Source: Pseudomonas sp. AN-1 (GTDB lineage Bacteria > Pseudomonadota > Gammaproteobacteria > Pseudomonadales > Pseudomonadaceae). Taken from it: a stretch of 64,000 nucleotides of DNA. Positions 38,867 through 47,282 of this stretch are shown here, in pieces; position 1 is the first letter of the stretch, and each line of letters begins with the position of its first letter. The position numbers were made by a program, and so were the translations under genes. The notes beneath the pieces were generated by a model. The model made no database searches and had not been told where the DNA came from. It worked only from the letters and a program-made list of their open reading frames with translations. The stretch is from the NCBI RefSeq assembly GCF_034057115.1, contig NZ_CP139195.1, positions 2,914,001 through 2,978,000 on the forward strand, written 5' to 3'.

Positions 38867-38884
38867 AGAGCGGCTCGTCGCCGC

Positions 38885-39649
38885 TCAGTGGCGATAGCTC
38901 GGATCGACGCGCTCGATCAGCCGGGTGAACGCGCAGAAGGCATCCTCGCCGGCGCCGTACTTCGGATCGAAGTTCAGCGAGTCGGCCACGCACTTGCGCA
39001 GCACCTGCTCGGGGATCATCCGCGCCTTGCCCATCGAGCGGGTCGCCAGCTGCACCTCGCAGGCGCGCTGCACCAGCCACATCAGCGAGAAGGCCTGCGC
39101 CAGGGTCGCGCCGATGACCACCGGGCCGTGGTTGCGCAGCAGCAGCACCGGCTTGCCCTGGGCACTGTCGAGGATGCGTTCGCCCTCGCCGGCATGCACG
39201 GTGATGCCCTCGAACTCGTGGTAGGCGATCTTGCCGAACAGCTGCGCGGCGTAGAAGTTGCTGAACTCCAGGCCTTCCTCCAGGCAGCAGACGCCCATGG
39301 TCGGCGTGGTGTGCACGTGCATCACGCAGTGGCCATCGGCCACCCGATCGTGGATCACCCCGTGGAAGGTGAAGCCGGCCGGGTTGATCGGCCAGTCCGA
39401 GTGGCCGATGACGTTGCCCTGCACGTCGACCTTGACCAGGTTCGAGGCGCACACCTCGGAGTAGTGCAGGCCGAAGGGATTGGTCAGGAAGTGCTTGTCC
39501 GGGCCCGGCACGCGCAGGGAGATGTGGTTGTAGATCGACTCGGACCAGCCGAGATGGTCGAAGATCCGGTAGGCGGCGGCCAGTTTGACCCGCGCCTGCC
39601 ACTCCGCTTCACTGAAGCGCTGCGGACGCTCGTAGTAGTTGTTGCTCAT
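38885..39649 (-). CDS. Class II aldolase/adducin-family protein
   Basis: This 254-residue zinc enzyme family includes L-fuculose-1-phosphate aldolase, hydroxycinnamate-type decarboxylases and related lyases. Metal ligands are visible as the His pair in CVMHVHTTP and the His in LLRNHGPVV; SIYNHISLRVPG and FGLHYSEVCASNLVKVD are also conserved. It starts 34 bases after the stop of the TRAP binding-protein gene with AGGAG upstream and is co-transcribed with it. The substrate is unknown; it may cleave or decarboxylate the acid imported by the TRAP system. Confidence 0.85.
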   Translation of the reverse strand: MSNNYYERPQRFSEAEWQARVKLAAAYRIFDHLGWSESIYNHISLRVPGPDKHFLTNPFGLHYSEVCASNLVKVDVQGNVIGHSDWPINPAGFTFHGVIHDRVADGHCVMHVHTTPTMGVCCLEEGLEFSNFYAAQLFGKIAYHEFEGITVHAGEGERILDSAQGKPVLLLRNHGPVVIGATLAQAFSLMWLVQRACEVQLATRSMGKARMIPEQVLRKCVADSLNFDPKYGAGEDAFCAFTRLIERVDPSYRH

Positions 39650-39683
39650 GCTTCTCTCCTCCTGAAAGGGTCTTGTCGGGGGT

Positions 39684-40724
39684 TCAGCGCGCAGCCTGGG
39701 CCTGCGCCGTCAGGGCGCGCGCGGCGTCGAGCAGCGCCTGGCCGTCGATGCCCTTGGCCGCCGCCTCGGCGACCCACTGCTGCTCGACCGGGCGCAGGCG
39801 CTCGAGCACCTGGCGGTAGTCGTCCTCGGCCAGGCGATGGACCTCGTGGCCCTCCTTGATGACCTTCTGCCGCGTCGCCTCGCCGGCCTCGTCCCACACC
39901 CGGCCGAAGCGCTCGACCAGGGCCAGCCCGCTGTGCTGGTCGACGATCGCGCGCAGGTCGGCCGGCAGGCGGTCGTAGGTGCGCTGGTTCATCAGCATCG
40001 CCAGCACGGTGGCGCCCAGCACCGGCTGGTCGGCAGGGGTGTCGAGGTGGTGACGGGTGATCTCGTCCATCTTGGTCGGCGCCAGCACCTCCCAGACCGC
40101 CGAGGCGCCATCCACCACGCCCTTGGACAGCGACTCGGTGACCAGCGCCGGCGGCATCGCCACCGGCACCACGCCGAGCGCCTCGAGGGTGCGCGAGATG
40201 GTGCGGTTGGGCGCGCGCAGGCGCAGGCCCTGCAGGTCGGCCGAGCTGCGCAGCGGGCGGCTGGTGGTGTGCAGGTTCATGCCGCCGTCGCCGTGCAGGG
40301 CGAGCACCTTGTAGGCCGCGTACTCGTCGGTCAGCTGCTGCTGGTAGAAATTCCAGATCACCCGCCCGGCGGCCAGACCGCCCTGCGGCAGCACGCCCGG
40401 CAGCTCCAGTGCCTCGGTCTTCGGGAAGCGCCCGGCGGCATAGCCCGGCGCCGTCCACACCACGTCGGCCACCCCCTGGCGGACCTGGTCGGCCAGCTTG
40501 GCCGGGGTGCCGCCCAGCTGCATGGACGGATAGATCTGGCAGACCAGGCGGCCGGCCGAGGCCTGCTCGAGTTCGTCGCACCAGGGCTGGATGACCTTCT
40601 GCTGGGCGCTGGAGGTACTGGGCAGGAAATGCGCGACCTTGAGGGTGACGGGAGCGGCCAGGGCGGAACCGGCCGCGCAGGACAGCGCCAGGGACACGGC
40701 CAGGCGCGTGAGCACGGGCTTCAT
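39684..40724 (-). CDS. TRAP transporter substrate-binding protein (DctP family), copy 1
   Basis: A 346-residue periplasmic protein with signal peptide (LSCAAGSALAAP) and the DctP fold: VTLKVAHFLPSTSS, QIYPSMQLGGTPAKLADQV, LQGLRLRAPNRTISRTLEALG, with the conserved Arg that binds the carboxylate in GLRLRAPN. It should capture an organic acid. No DctQ or DctM membrane genes are anywhere in the window, so it is an orphan. It leads the set with the aldolase and panE-like genes. A second related orphan is at 49899. Confidence 0.9.
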   Translation of the reverse strand: MKPVLTRLAVSLALSCAAGSALAAPVTLKVAHFLPSTSSAQQKVIQPWCDELEQASAGRLVCQIYPSMQLGGTPAKLADQVRQGVADVVWTAPGYAAGRFPKTEALELPGVLPQGGLAAGRVIWNFYQQQLTDEYAAYKVLALHGDGGMNLHTTSRPLRSSADLQGLRLRAPNRTISRTLEALGVVPVAMPPALVTESLSKGVVDGASAVWEVLAPTKMDEITRHHLDTPADQPVLGATVLAMLMNQRTYDRLPADLRAIVDQHSGLALVERFGRVWDEAGEATRQKVIKEGHEVHRLAEDDYRQVLERLRPVEQQWVAEAAAKGIDGQALLDAARALTAQAQAAR

Positions 40725-40739
40725 GGGGAACCTCGCAGA

Positions 40740-40750
40740 TTGTTGTTCTT
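40740..40750 (-). promoter_or_regulatory. Hfq-Crc-type motif (AAGAACAACAA) before dctP copy 1
   Basis: The run lies 15 bases before the ATG at 40724 on the minus strand, next to the ribosome site GAGG, and contains two overlapping AAnAAnAA matches. Confidence 0.5.
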
Positions 40751-40857
40751 GTAGGCGCCGCGCGGGGCGCGGCGGTCAGGCAGGCTTATCCTGGCCGACG
40801 AGTGCGAACAGGACTATCCGCATCCGGCCGGGGCTGTCCGGATCGGGCGGGAATCGC

Positions 40858-41880
40858 TCAGGGGCGGCGCAGGGTCGCCGAGGGCGCCTCGCCGAAGCGG
40901 CGCAGGTAGTCGCCGGCGAAGCGGCCGAGATGGCCGAAGCCCCAGTGCAGGGCGATGCTCGACACGCTCTCGTCGGCGCGGGCCTGCTGCAGGTGGCGGC
41001 GCACCGCCTGCAGGCGCTGCTCGTGCAGCCAGCGCATCGGCGTGGTCTGGCGGAACTGGCGGAAGCCCGCGGTGAGGCTGCGGATGCTGGTGCCGCTGGC
41101 CGCGGCGATGGCCGCGAGGGTCAGCGGCTCGCCGAGATTGGCGCGCATGAACTCCTCGGCGCGGCGCACATGGCGGGGCGCCGGCAACGGCGGGGCGGCC
41201 TGCGCCAGGTTCGCGTGGTTGTGCGGCTGCTCGGTGAGCAGCAGGAGCATCGCCATCTCCTCCAGCGGGCCGAGCAGCGCCGGCGCCGAGGACGTGCCCA
41301 ACTGACTGGTCACCAGGCGCAGCAGTGCCAGCCAGCGCTCGTGCAGGGCGCTGTCCTGGGCGATGGCGGGATGGAAGTGCATCGGCCCGTGCAGGGGCCG
41401 CTCGTAGAGGCGCTCGAACAGGCGTTCGATGGCCGGGCGGCCGATGCGCAGGTTGAGACGCCAGCTGTCCGGGCTGAAGCGCTTGGTGACCGGCGCCTCC
41501 GGCGAGTCGACGACGATCAGCCCGGCGGCGCCCTGCACCTCGTCGGCGCGGGTGCGGACCTGCGAGTGGCCGCACAGCTGGGTGGTCACCAGCACGAAGT
41601 CGGTGGTCCAGGCCTGCTCCAGCTCGACCTCGGTGCCGAACGACAGGCAGCTCAGTTCCAGGCTGCCCAGCGGCTGACGCGCCAGGCGCATCTCGAAGGC
41701 CGCCGGGTCGCCGTGCAGGCGCATGCGGTGCGGGCTGTAACTCTCGTGCAGGCCGCTCGAGGCCTGCTCGAGGTCGCGGGTGCTCAGCCGCCACTGCGCC
41801 GCCTGGCGCAGCTGCTCGGCGCGCTGGCTCAGGCTGTCCAGCTCGGCGAGGGGCAGCGCGGGGGTGGCAGGGGGCGTCAT
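40858..41880 (-). CDS. AraC-family transcriptional regulator
   Basis: The 340-residue regulator has an N-terminal ligand-binding domain of the AraC-binding-2 type (about 40-220) and a C-terminal double helix-turn-helix (EPLTLAAIAAASGTSIRSLTAGFRQF and ADESVSSIALHWGFGHLGRFAGDYLRRFGEAPSATL, key parts given). ATG 41880 is chosen since the frame upstream is not conserved. It lies 133 bases upstream of the dctP-aldolase set on the same strand, so it is the likely activator of those genes, responding to their substrate; this is inferred from position. Confidence 0.88.
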   Translation of the reverse strand: MTPPATPALPLAELDSLSQRAEQLRQAAQWRLSTRDLEQASSGLHESYSPHRMRLHGDPAAFEMRLARQPLGSLELSCLSFGTEVELEQAWTTDFVLVTTQLCGHSQVRTRADEVQGAAGLIVVDSPEAPVTKRFSPDSWRLNLRIGRPAIERLFERLYERPLHGPMHFHPAIAQDSALHERWLALLRLVTSQLGTSSAPALLGPLEEMAMLLLLTEQPHNHANLAQAAPPLPAPRHVRRAEEFMRANLGEPLTLAAIAAASGTSIRSLTAGFRQFRQTTPMRWLHEQRLQAVRRHLQQARADESVSSIALHWGFGHLGRFAGDYLRRFGEAPSATLRRP

Positions 41881-41959
41881 GGGCGGCGAACTCCGGCGAA
41901 CGTGCCTGCCATCTCTAGCACGCAGCCCGCCGCACGCCAAGCCGCCGGCCGTCGTGCCC

Positions 41960-43189
41960 TCAACCGAAGAACCAGTAGCACACGCCGATCGACGCCAGCA
42001 CCCCGGCCAGGTCGGCGAGCAGCGCGCAGCCCACCGCATGGCGGGCGCGCTGGATGCCGACCGCGCCGAAGTACACGGCGAGCACATAGAAGGTGGTCTC
42101 GGTGCTGCCCTGCATGGTGGCGGCGACCAGCGCCGGGAAGCTGTCGACGCCGTGGCTCTGCATGGTCTCGATCAGCATGGCGCGCGCCGCGCTGCCGGAG
42201 AACGGCTTGACCAGCGCGGTGGGCAGGGCATCGACGAAGCGGGTGTCCCAGCCGAGCGCCTCGATCAGCCATCGGATGCCGTCGAGGCCGAACTCCAGCG
42301 CCCCGGAGGCGCGCAGCACACCCACCGCGCAGAGCATGGCGACCAGGTAGGGCAGCAGGTTTTTCGCCACCTCGAAGCCTTCCTTCGCTCCTTCCACGAA
42401 CGCCTCGTACACCGGCACCCGCTTGAACGCGCCGAACAGCAGGAAGGCGAGGATCAGGCCGAACAGGGTCAGGTTGCCGAGCAGCGAGGACAGCGACGCC
42501 AGCGCCGTGGCCGACAGCCCGGCGAGGAAGGTCATGAATGCGCCCAGCGCCAAGGCGGCGCCACCCAGCCAGGCCAGCACCACCGGATCAAACAGGCGCA
42601 GGCGCTGCATGAAGGCCACCGACAGCAGGCCGGCGAGGGTCGAGGCGCTGGTGGCCAGCAGGATTGGCAGGAACACCAGGGTGGGGTCCGCGGCGCCCTG
42701 CTGCACGCGGTACATGAAGATCGACACCGGCAGCAGGGTCAGCGACGAGGCGTTGAGCACCAGGAACAGGATCTGCGCGTTGCTCGCCGTGGTCTGGCTG
42801 GGGTTGAGCTCCTGCAGGGCGCGCATGGCCTTGAGGCCGATGGGCGTCGCCGCGTTGTCCAGGCCCAGGGCGTTGGCGGTGAAGTTGAGGGTGATCAGGC
42901 CGAGCGCCGGATGGCCGGATGGCACCTCCGGCATCAGCCGGCGGAACAGCGGCGCCAGCAGCACGGCGAGGCGCTCGACCAGCCCGGCGCGCTCGGCGAT
43001 GCGCAGGAAGCCCAGCCACAGGGTCAGGGTGCCGAACAGCACGATCATCACCTCGACCGACAGCTTGGCCATGGCGAACAGGCTCTCGACCATGGCGGCG
43101 AACACGCCGGCGTCGTCGCCGACCAGCCAGCGACCGAAGGCGGCGACGGCCGCGATGACGAAAAAGCCCAGCCACAGGCCGTTGAGCAT
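41960..43189 (-). CDS. Nucleoside-recognition (Gate) membrane protein, SpmA-SpmB fusion type
   Basis: This 409-residue membrane protein has about ten hydrophobic segments and two Gate half-domains: the first with FTANALGLDNAATPIGLKAM (SpmA-like, key GLDNAATP), the second with VKPFSGSAARAML and MQGSTETTFYVLAVYFGAVGI (SpmB-like, key GSTETTFY). Bacillus SpmA and SpmB act in spore core dehydration, but fused forms occur in many non-sporulating bacteria with unknown substrate. It is a single gene with its own 185-base upstream region, divergent from the GGDSF-EAL gene. Confidence 0.85.
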   Translation of the reverse strand: MLNGLWLGFFVIAAVAAFGRWLVGDDAGVFAAMVESLFAMAKLSVEVMIVLFGTLTLWLGFLRIAERAGLVERLAVLLAPLFRRLMPEVPSGHPALGLITLNFTANALGLDNAATPIGLKAMRALQELNPSQTTASNAQILFLVLNASSLTLLPVSIFMYRVQQGAADPTLVFLPILLATSASTLAGLLSVAFMQRLRLFDPVVLAWLGGAALALGAFMTFLAGLSATALASLSSLLGNLTLFGLILAFLLFGAFKRVPVYEAFVEGAKEGFEVAKNLLPYLVAMLCAVGVLRASGALEFGLDGIRWLIEALGWDTRFVDALPTALVKPFSGSAARAMLIETMQSHGVDSFPALVAATMQGSTETTFYVLAVYFGAVGIQRARHAVGCALLADLAGVLASIGVCYWFFG

Positions 43190-43374
43190 GGTGAATCTCC
43201 CCCGGATCAGGCGACCGATGATAGCGGCCCGCAGCGGCCAGGGTCACCCGCCCAGCGCCAGCCCGGCGCCAGGGCGCGGGTCCGGCCGCCCCGGCGCAAA
43301 GACCTTGCGTTCCGTGCGTGGTCGGTCCCCCGACACTGTGGCACCATCGCCCCACTGGATGCGGAGAGTCCCTC

Positions 43375-46041
43375 ATGGCCAAGCTGGCGCGCACGCCGTT
43401 CATTCGTCTGGTGACGCTGACCTACTGCCTGCTGGGACTCGGCTGGATATTCCTGTCCGACAACCTGCTGGCGCTGTTCACCGACCGCGACGCCCTCCTG
43501 CTCGCCTCGAGCTGGAAGGGCGGACTGTTCGTGCTGACCACCACAGTGCTGCTGTACCTCGCCCTGCGCGCGGTGCCATCGCCGACGGCCGATGGCGTCG
43601 CCGCGCAGCTCGACCGCCTGGCCGTCGCCGCGACGCCACGGCGGCGGGGCTGCGTCGCCTGCCTGTTCGCCGTGGCCCTCACCCTGGCCACCCTGGGCCT
43701 GCGGCAGAGCCTCGACGGCCTGCTCGACGGCCGCCCGCTGATGATCCTGTTCATCCTGCCGGTCGCCCTCAGCGCCCTGCTCGGCGGCCTGCGCTCCGGC
43801 CTGCTGGCCACCCTGACTGCCGCGCTCGGCATGGCCTTCCTGTTCCTCGCCCCGACTGGCGAACCGGCCGTCGACTCCCAGGCCGAGCGCCTGCAGCTGT
43901 TCTTCTTCGTGCTGATCGGCGCCGCGCTCAGCGTGATCATCGAGCAGCTCAGACGCACCCGCGAGGGCCTGGACTTCAACCGCCGCCTGCTCGATGCCAT
44001 CGTCTCCGGCAGCGACGACGCCATCTTCGTCAAGGACCGCGCCGGCCGCTACCTGCTCGGCAACCGGGCCGCCGCCGCCTTCGTCGGCCGCGCGCTCGAC
44101 GACTTCGTCGGCAAGCGCGATGCCGAGCTGTTCTCGCCAGTCAGCGCCGAACTGATCGCCCGGCACGACGCCGAGGTGATCGCCAGCGGCCAGGTGCGCA
44201 CCTGTGACGAGGCGCTGGAAAGCGAGCAGGGCCGCCGCCTGGTGTTCTCGGTCAGCAGGGGGCCGCTGCTCGACGAGACCGGCGCCGTCTCCGGGCTGTT
44301 CGGCATCGCCCGCGACATCACCGAGCGCCAGCGCATCGAGCTGGCCCAGCGCGAAGCGGCGGCGCTGTTCGAGTCCAGCTACGAGGGCATCATGGTCCTC
44401 GACGGCGAGCGACACATCGTCCGCGTCAATCCGGCGTTCACCCGGATCACCGGCTACAGCCCGGCCGAGGCGCTCGGCCAGCAGCCGGTGTGGCTGGCCG
44501 CCGACACCACCAGCAGCGACGACACCCCGTGGCGCAGCCTGCAGACGCAGGGCTTCTGGAGCGGCGAGGTGTGGAGCCGGCGCAAGAACGGCGAGCGCTA
44601 CGCCCAGCTGCTGTCGCTGTCGGTGGTGCGCGACGACGACGGCAGCGTGCGCCACTACGTCGGGCTGTTCTCCGACATCAGCCCACTGAAGAACCACCAG
44701 GCCGAGCTGGACCGCGCGGCGCACTACGACCCGCTGACCGGCCTGCCCAACCGCCGCCTGCTCGGCGACCGCCTGGAGCAGGCCATCGCCCGCGCGGCGC
44801 GCTCCGGCAAGACCCTGGCGGTCTGCCAGTTCGACCTCGACGACTTCCGCCAGATCAACGAGCGCCACGGCCACGCCGCCGGCGACCAGCTGCTGCGCGC
44901 GGTGGCCGACAATCTGAAGGCGGCGCTGCGCGCCGACGATACCCTGGCCCATCTCGGCGGCGACAGCTTCGCCCTGCTGCTCACCGACATCGACGCCGCG
45001 CAGGGCTGCCCGGCGCTCCTCGACCGCGTGCAGGCGGCCATCGCCACCCCGCTGACCGTCGCCGGCAGCCAGTTGCACGCCACGGCGAGCATCGGCGTCA
45101 GCCTGTACCCCGAGGACAACGCCGACGGCGACACCCTGCTGCGCCATGCCGACCAGGCGATGTTCCTCGCCAAGGAAGCCGGCAAGAACCGCTTCCACCT
45201 GTTCGACCCGGAGAGTGACCGCAAGGCCCAGTGCCAGCGCCGCCAGCTGGAGCGCCTGCGCCTGGCCCTGGCGCGCGGCGAGTTCGTCCTCCACTACCAG
45301 CCCAAGGTCGACCTCGGCGATGGCCGGGTGATCGGCGTCGAGGCGCTGATCCGCTGGCAGGACCCCGAGCGCGGCCTGCTCGCCCCCGGCGCCTTCCTGC
45401 CCTACATCGAGGCCGTCGAGGCCATGGAGCGCGCGCTCGGCGACTGGGTGCTGGCCAGCGCCCTGGCGCAGCTCGAGCAGTGGCTGCACGCCGGCCTGCA
45501 GTTCAGCGTCAGCGTCAACATCAGCGCCCACCAGCTGATGCACGCCGATTTCGTCGACGACCTCCAGCGCCTGCTCGAGCGTCATCCGCAGGTGCCGCGC
45601 GAGCGCCTGGAGCTGGAGATCCTCGAGACCGCGGCGCTCACCGACCTGCCGCGCGCCATCGCCGTCATGCAGCGCTGCGCCGCGCTGGGCGTGCGCTTCG
45701 CCCTCGACGACTTCGGCACCGGCTACTCCTCGCTGACCTACCTGCGCAAGCTGCCGGTGGACACCCTGAAGATCGACCAGAGCTTCGTGCGCGACATGCT
45801 GGTCGACCCCGACGACCGCGCCATCGTCGACGGCGTGATCCGCCTGGCCGCCGCCTTCAACCGCCACGTGATCGCCGAGGGCGTGGAAACCATCGAGCAC
45901 GGCCTGGCCCTGCAGCGCCTCGGCTGCCGCCTCGCCCAGGGTTACGGCATCGCCCGGCCGATGCCGGCCGAGCAGTTGCCCGCCTGGCTGCGCGACTGGC
46001 AGGCCCAGGCCGCCTCGCGGCGCCTGGTCGCGCAATCCTGA
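43375..46041 (+). CDS. Membrane PAS-PAS-GGDSF-EAL protein, probable c-di-GMP phosphodiesterase
   Basis: The 888-residue protein has an N-terminal membrane region with about five to six helices, the last four resembling the DUF4118 bundle of KdpD (LGGLRSGLLATLTAALGMAF), two PAS domains (about 210-325, ending RDITERQR, and 330-440, ending FSDISPLK), a cyclase-like domain and an EAL domain. The cyclase motif is GGDSF: Ser531 replaces the essential Glu, a change needing more than one base. The RxxD site (RADD) is kept. The EAL core is complete: VEALIRW, NISAHQ, LEILET, DDFGTGYSSL, KIDQSFV, AEGVET. It most likely degrades c-di-GMP, with the dead cyclase domain as regulator. GGAG precedes ATG 43375. 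Confidence 0.88.
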   Translation: MAKLARTPFIRLVTLTYCLLGLGWIFLSDNLLALFTDRDALLLASSWKGGLFVLTTTVLLYLALRAVPSPTADGVAAQLDRLAVAATPRRRGCVACLFAVALTLATLGLRQSLDGLLDGRPLMILFILPVALSALLGGLRSGLLATLTAALGMAFLFLAPTGEPAVDSQAERLQLFFFVLIGAALSVIIEQLRRTREGLDFNRRLLDAIVSGSDDAIFVKDRAGRYLLGNRAAAAFVGRALDDFVGKRDAELFSPVSAELIARHDAEVIASGQVRTCDEALESEQGRRLVFSVSRGPLLDETGAVSGLFGIARDITERQRIELAQREAAALFESSYEGIMVLDGERHIVRVNPAFTRITGYSPAEALGQQPVWLAADTTSSDDTPWRSLQTQGFWSGEVWSRRKNGERYAQLLSLSVVRDDDGSVRHYVGLFSDISPLKNHQAELDRAAHYDPLTGLPNRRLLGDRLEQAIARAARSGKTLAVCQFDLDDFRQINERHGHAAGDQLLRAVADNLKAALRADDTLAHLGGDSFALLLTDIDAAQGCPALLDRVQAAIATPLTVAGSQLHATASIGVSLYPEDNADGDTLLRHADQAMFLAKEAGKNRFHLFDPESDRKAQCQRRQLERLRLALARGEFVLHYQPKVDLGDGRVIGVEALIRWQDPERGLLAPGAFLPYIEAVEAMERALGDWVLASALAQLEQWLHAGLQFSVSVNISAHQLMHADFVDDLQRLLERHPQVPRERLELEILETAALTDLPRAIAVMQRCAALGVRFALDDFGTGYSSLTYLRKLPVDTLKIDQSFVRDMLVDPDDRAIVDGVIRLAAAFNRHVIAEGVETIEHGLALQRLGCRLAQGYGIARPMPAEQLPAWLRDWQAQAASRRLVAQS

Positions 46042-46088
46042 GCGCCTGCTAGGCTGAACGGGCATTCCCCCTGCCTGGAGAGCGGCCG

Positions 46089-46685
46089 ATGAAGAAGATC
46101 CTGGTGCTGTACTACTCGATGTACGGGCACATCGAGCAGATGGCCGAGGCGGTGGCGGCCGGCGCCGCCAGCGTGCCGGGGGTCGCGGTGACCCTCAAGC
46201 GCGTGCCGGAGACCATGCCCGAGGACCTCGCGCGCAAGGCCGGCGCCAAGCTCGACCAGCAGGCGGCGGTGGCCACGCCGCAGGAGCTGGCCGACTACGA
46301 CGCCATCCTGTTCGGCACGCCGACCCGCTTCGGCAACATGGCCGCGCAGATGCGCAACTTCCTCGACCAGACCGGCGGCCTGTGGGTCAAGGGCGCGCTG
46401 ATCGGCAAGCTGGCCAGCGTGTTCACCTCCACCGGCACCGGCGGCGGTGGGGAAACCACCATCACCTCGTTCTGGCACACCCTGGCCCACCACGGCATGC
46501 TGATCGTCGGCCTGCCCTACAGCGCCCCGGAGCTGAGCGACGTCAGCGAGCTGCGCGGCGGCTCGCCCTACGGCGCGGCGACCATCGCCGGCGGCGACGG
46601 CTCGCGCCAGCCCAGCGCCAAGGAGCTGGCCCTGGCGCGCTTCCAGGGCGAGCACGTGGCCAGGCTGGCGGTGCGCCTGCAGTAG
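46089..46685 (+). CDS. wrbA: NAD(P)H:quinone oxidoreductase WrbA
   Basis: A 198-residue flavodoxin-like enzyme that reduces quinones by two electrons and so limits radical formation. FMN-binding segments are [15 protein letters not shown] at the N-terminus, [24 protein letters not shown] (key GTPTRFGNM) and [12 protein letters not shown]. Length equals E. coli WrbA (198). It begins 47 bases after the GGDSF-EAL gene and could be read through from it. It is convergent with the DUF3087 gene, with only 10 bases between. Confidence 0.95.
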   Translation: MKKILVLYYSMYGHIEQMAEAVAAGAASVPGVAVTLKRVPETMPEDLARKAGAKLDQQAAVATPQELADYDAILFGTPTRFGNMAAQMRNFLDQTGGLWVKGALIGKLASVFTSTGTGGGGETTITSFWHTLAHHGMLIVGLPYSAPELSDVSELRGGSPYGAATIAGGDGSRQPSAKELALARFQGEHVARLAVRLQ

Positions 46686-46695
46686 ACCGCGGGCC

Positions 46696-47232
46696 CTAGC
46701 GCCGCGGCGCGGCGTGGCGCTTCACCGCCTCGAGCCAGGCCGGGTCGAGACGCGGCTGCTCGGGGTCCAGCCCCTGCGCCACCATGGCCGCCTGGTGCGC
46801 GTCGATCTCGCGGACCATCTGGCTGAGGCCGCTGGAGTTGCCGTCCAGCTGGTGCATCTGCGTCACGCCCAGGTGGTAGAAGCGCAGCAGCTTCATGGCG
46901 GTCGGGTCGCCGGCCGCCACCCCGGCCTGCACGTGGTGCATGACGTTGGTGACGCTCATCAGGCTGCGCTTGAGCTGCCAGCCGTACACCGCCGCGGCCA
47001 TCCACGGCTGGGTCCAGAACACCCGGCGCACCAGCAGCACGGTGAGCAGCAGGCCGGCGATCACCCCGCCGAGGTTCCAGCGGAAGTTGTCGCCGCCGGG
47101 CTCGCCGAACAGCAGCACCGCCAGGCCGGACAGCAGCATGGCCAGCGGCGCGAACACCAGCAGGATGGTCAGGGTGCTGCGGCGGGTCTGCCGGCGGTAG
47201 GCTTCCGGGCCGATCGGCTTGATCTCGAACAT
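46696..47232 (-). CDS. DUF3087-type membrane protein
   Basis: This 178-residue protein has two membrane helices (LTILLVFAPLAMLLSGLAVLLF and LGGVIAGLLLTVLLVRRVF) after a short conserved start (MFEIKPIGPEAYRRQTRRS), and a soluble helical C-terminal part (FYHLGVTQMHQLDGNSSGL). It appears to be a DUF3087 protein, a family of unknown function found in gamma-proteobacteria. ATG 47232 is chosen as it fits that start. It lies 50 bases downstream of the penicillin-acylase-family gene on the same strand. Confidence 0.7.
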   Translation of the reverse strand: MFEIKPIGPEAYRRQTRRSTLTILLVFAPLAMLLSGLAVLLFGEPGGDNFRWNLGGVIAGLLLTVLLVRRVFWTQPWMAAAVYGWQLKRSLMSVTNVMHHVQAGVAAGDPTAMKLLRFYHLGVTQMHQLDGNSSGLSQMVREIDAHQAAMVAQGLDPEQPRLDPAWLEAVKRHAAPRR

Positions 47233-47282
47233 GGGTTCCCTCGTTGGACGGATGGCAGGCGGCGCATTATCGCCCGGCCGGC

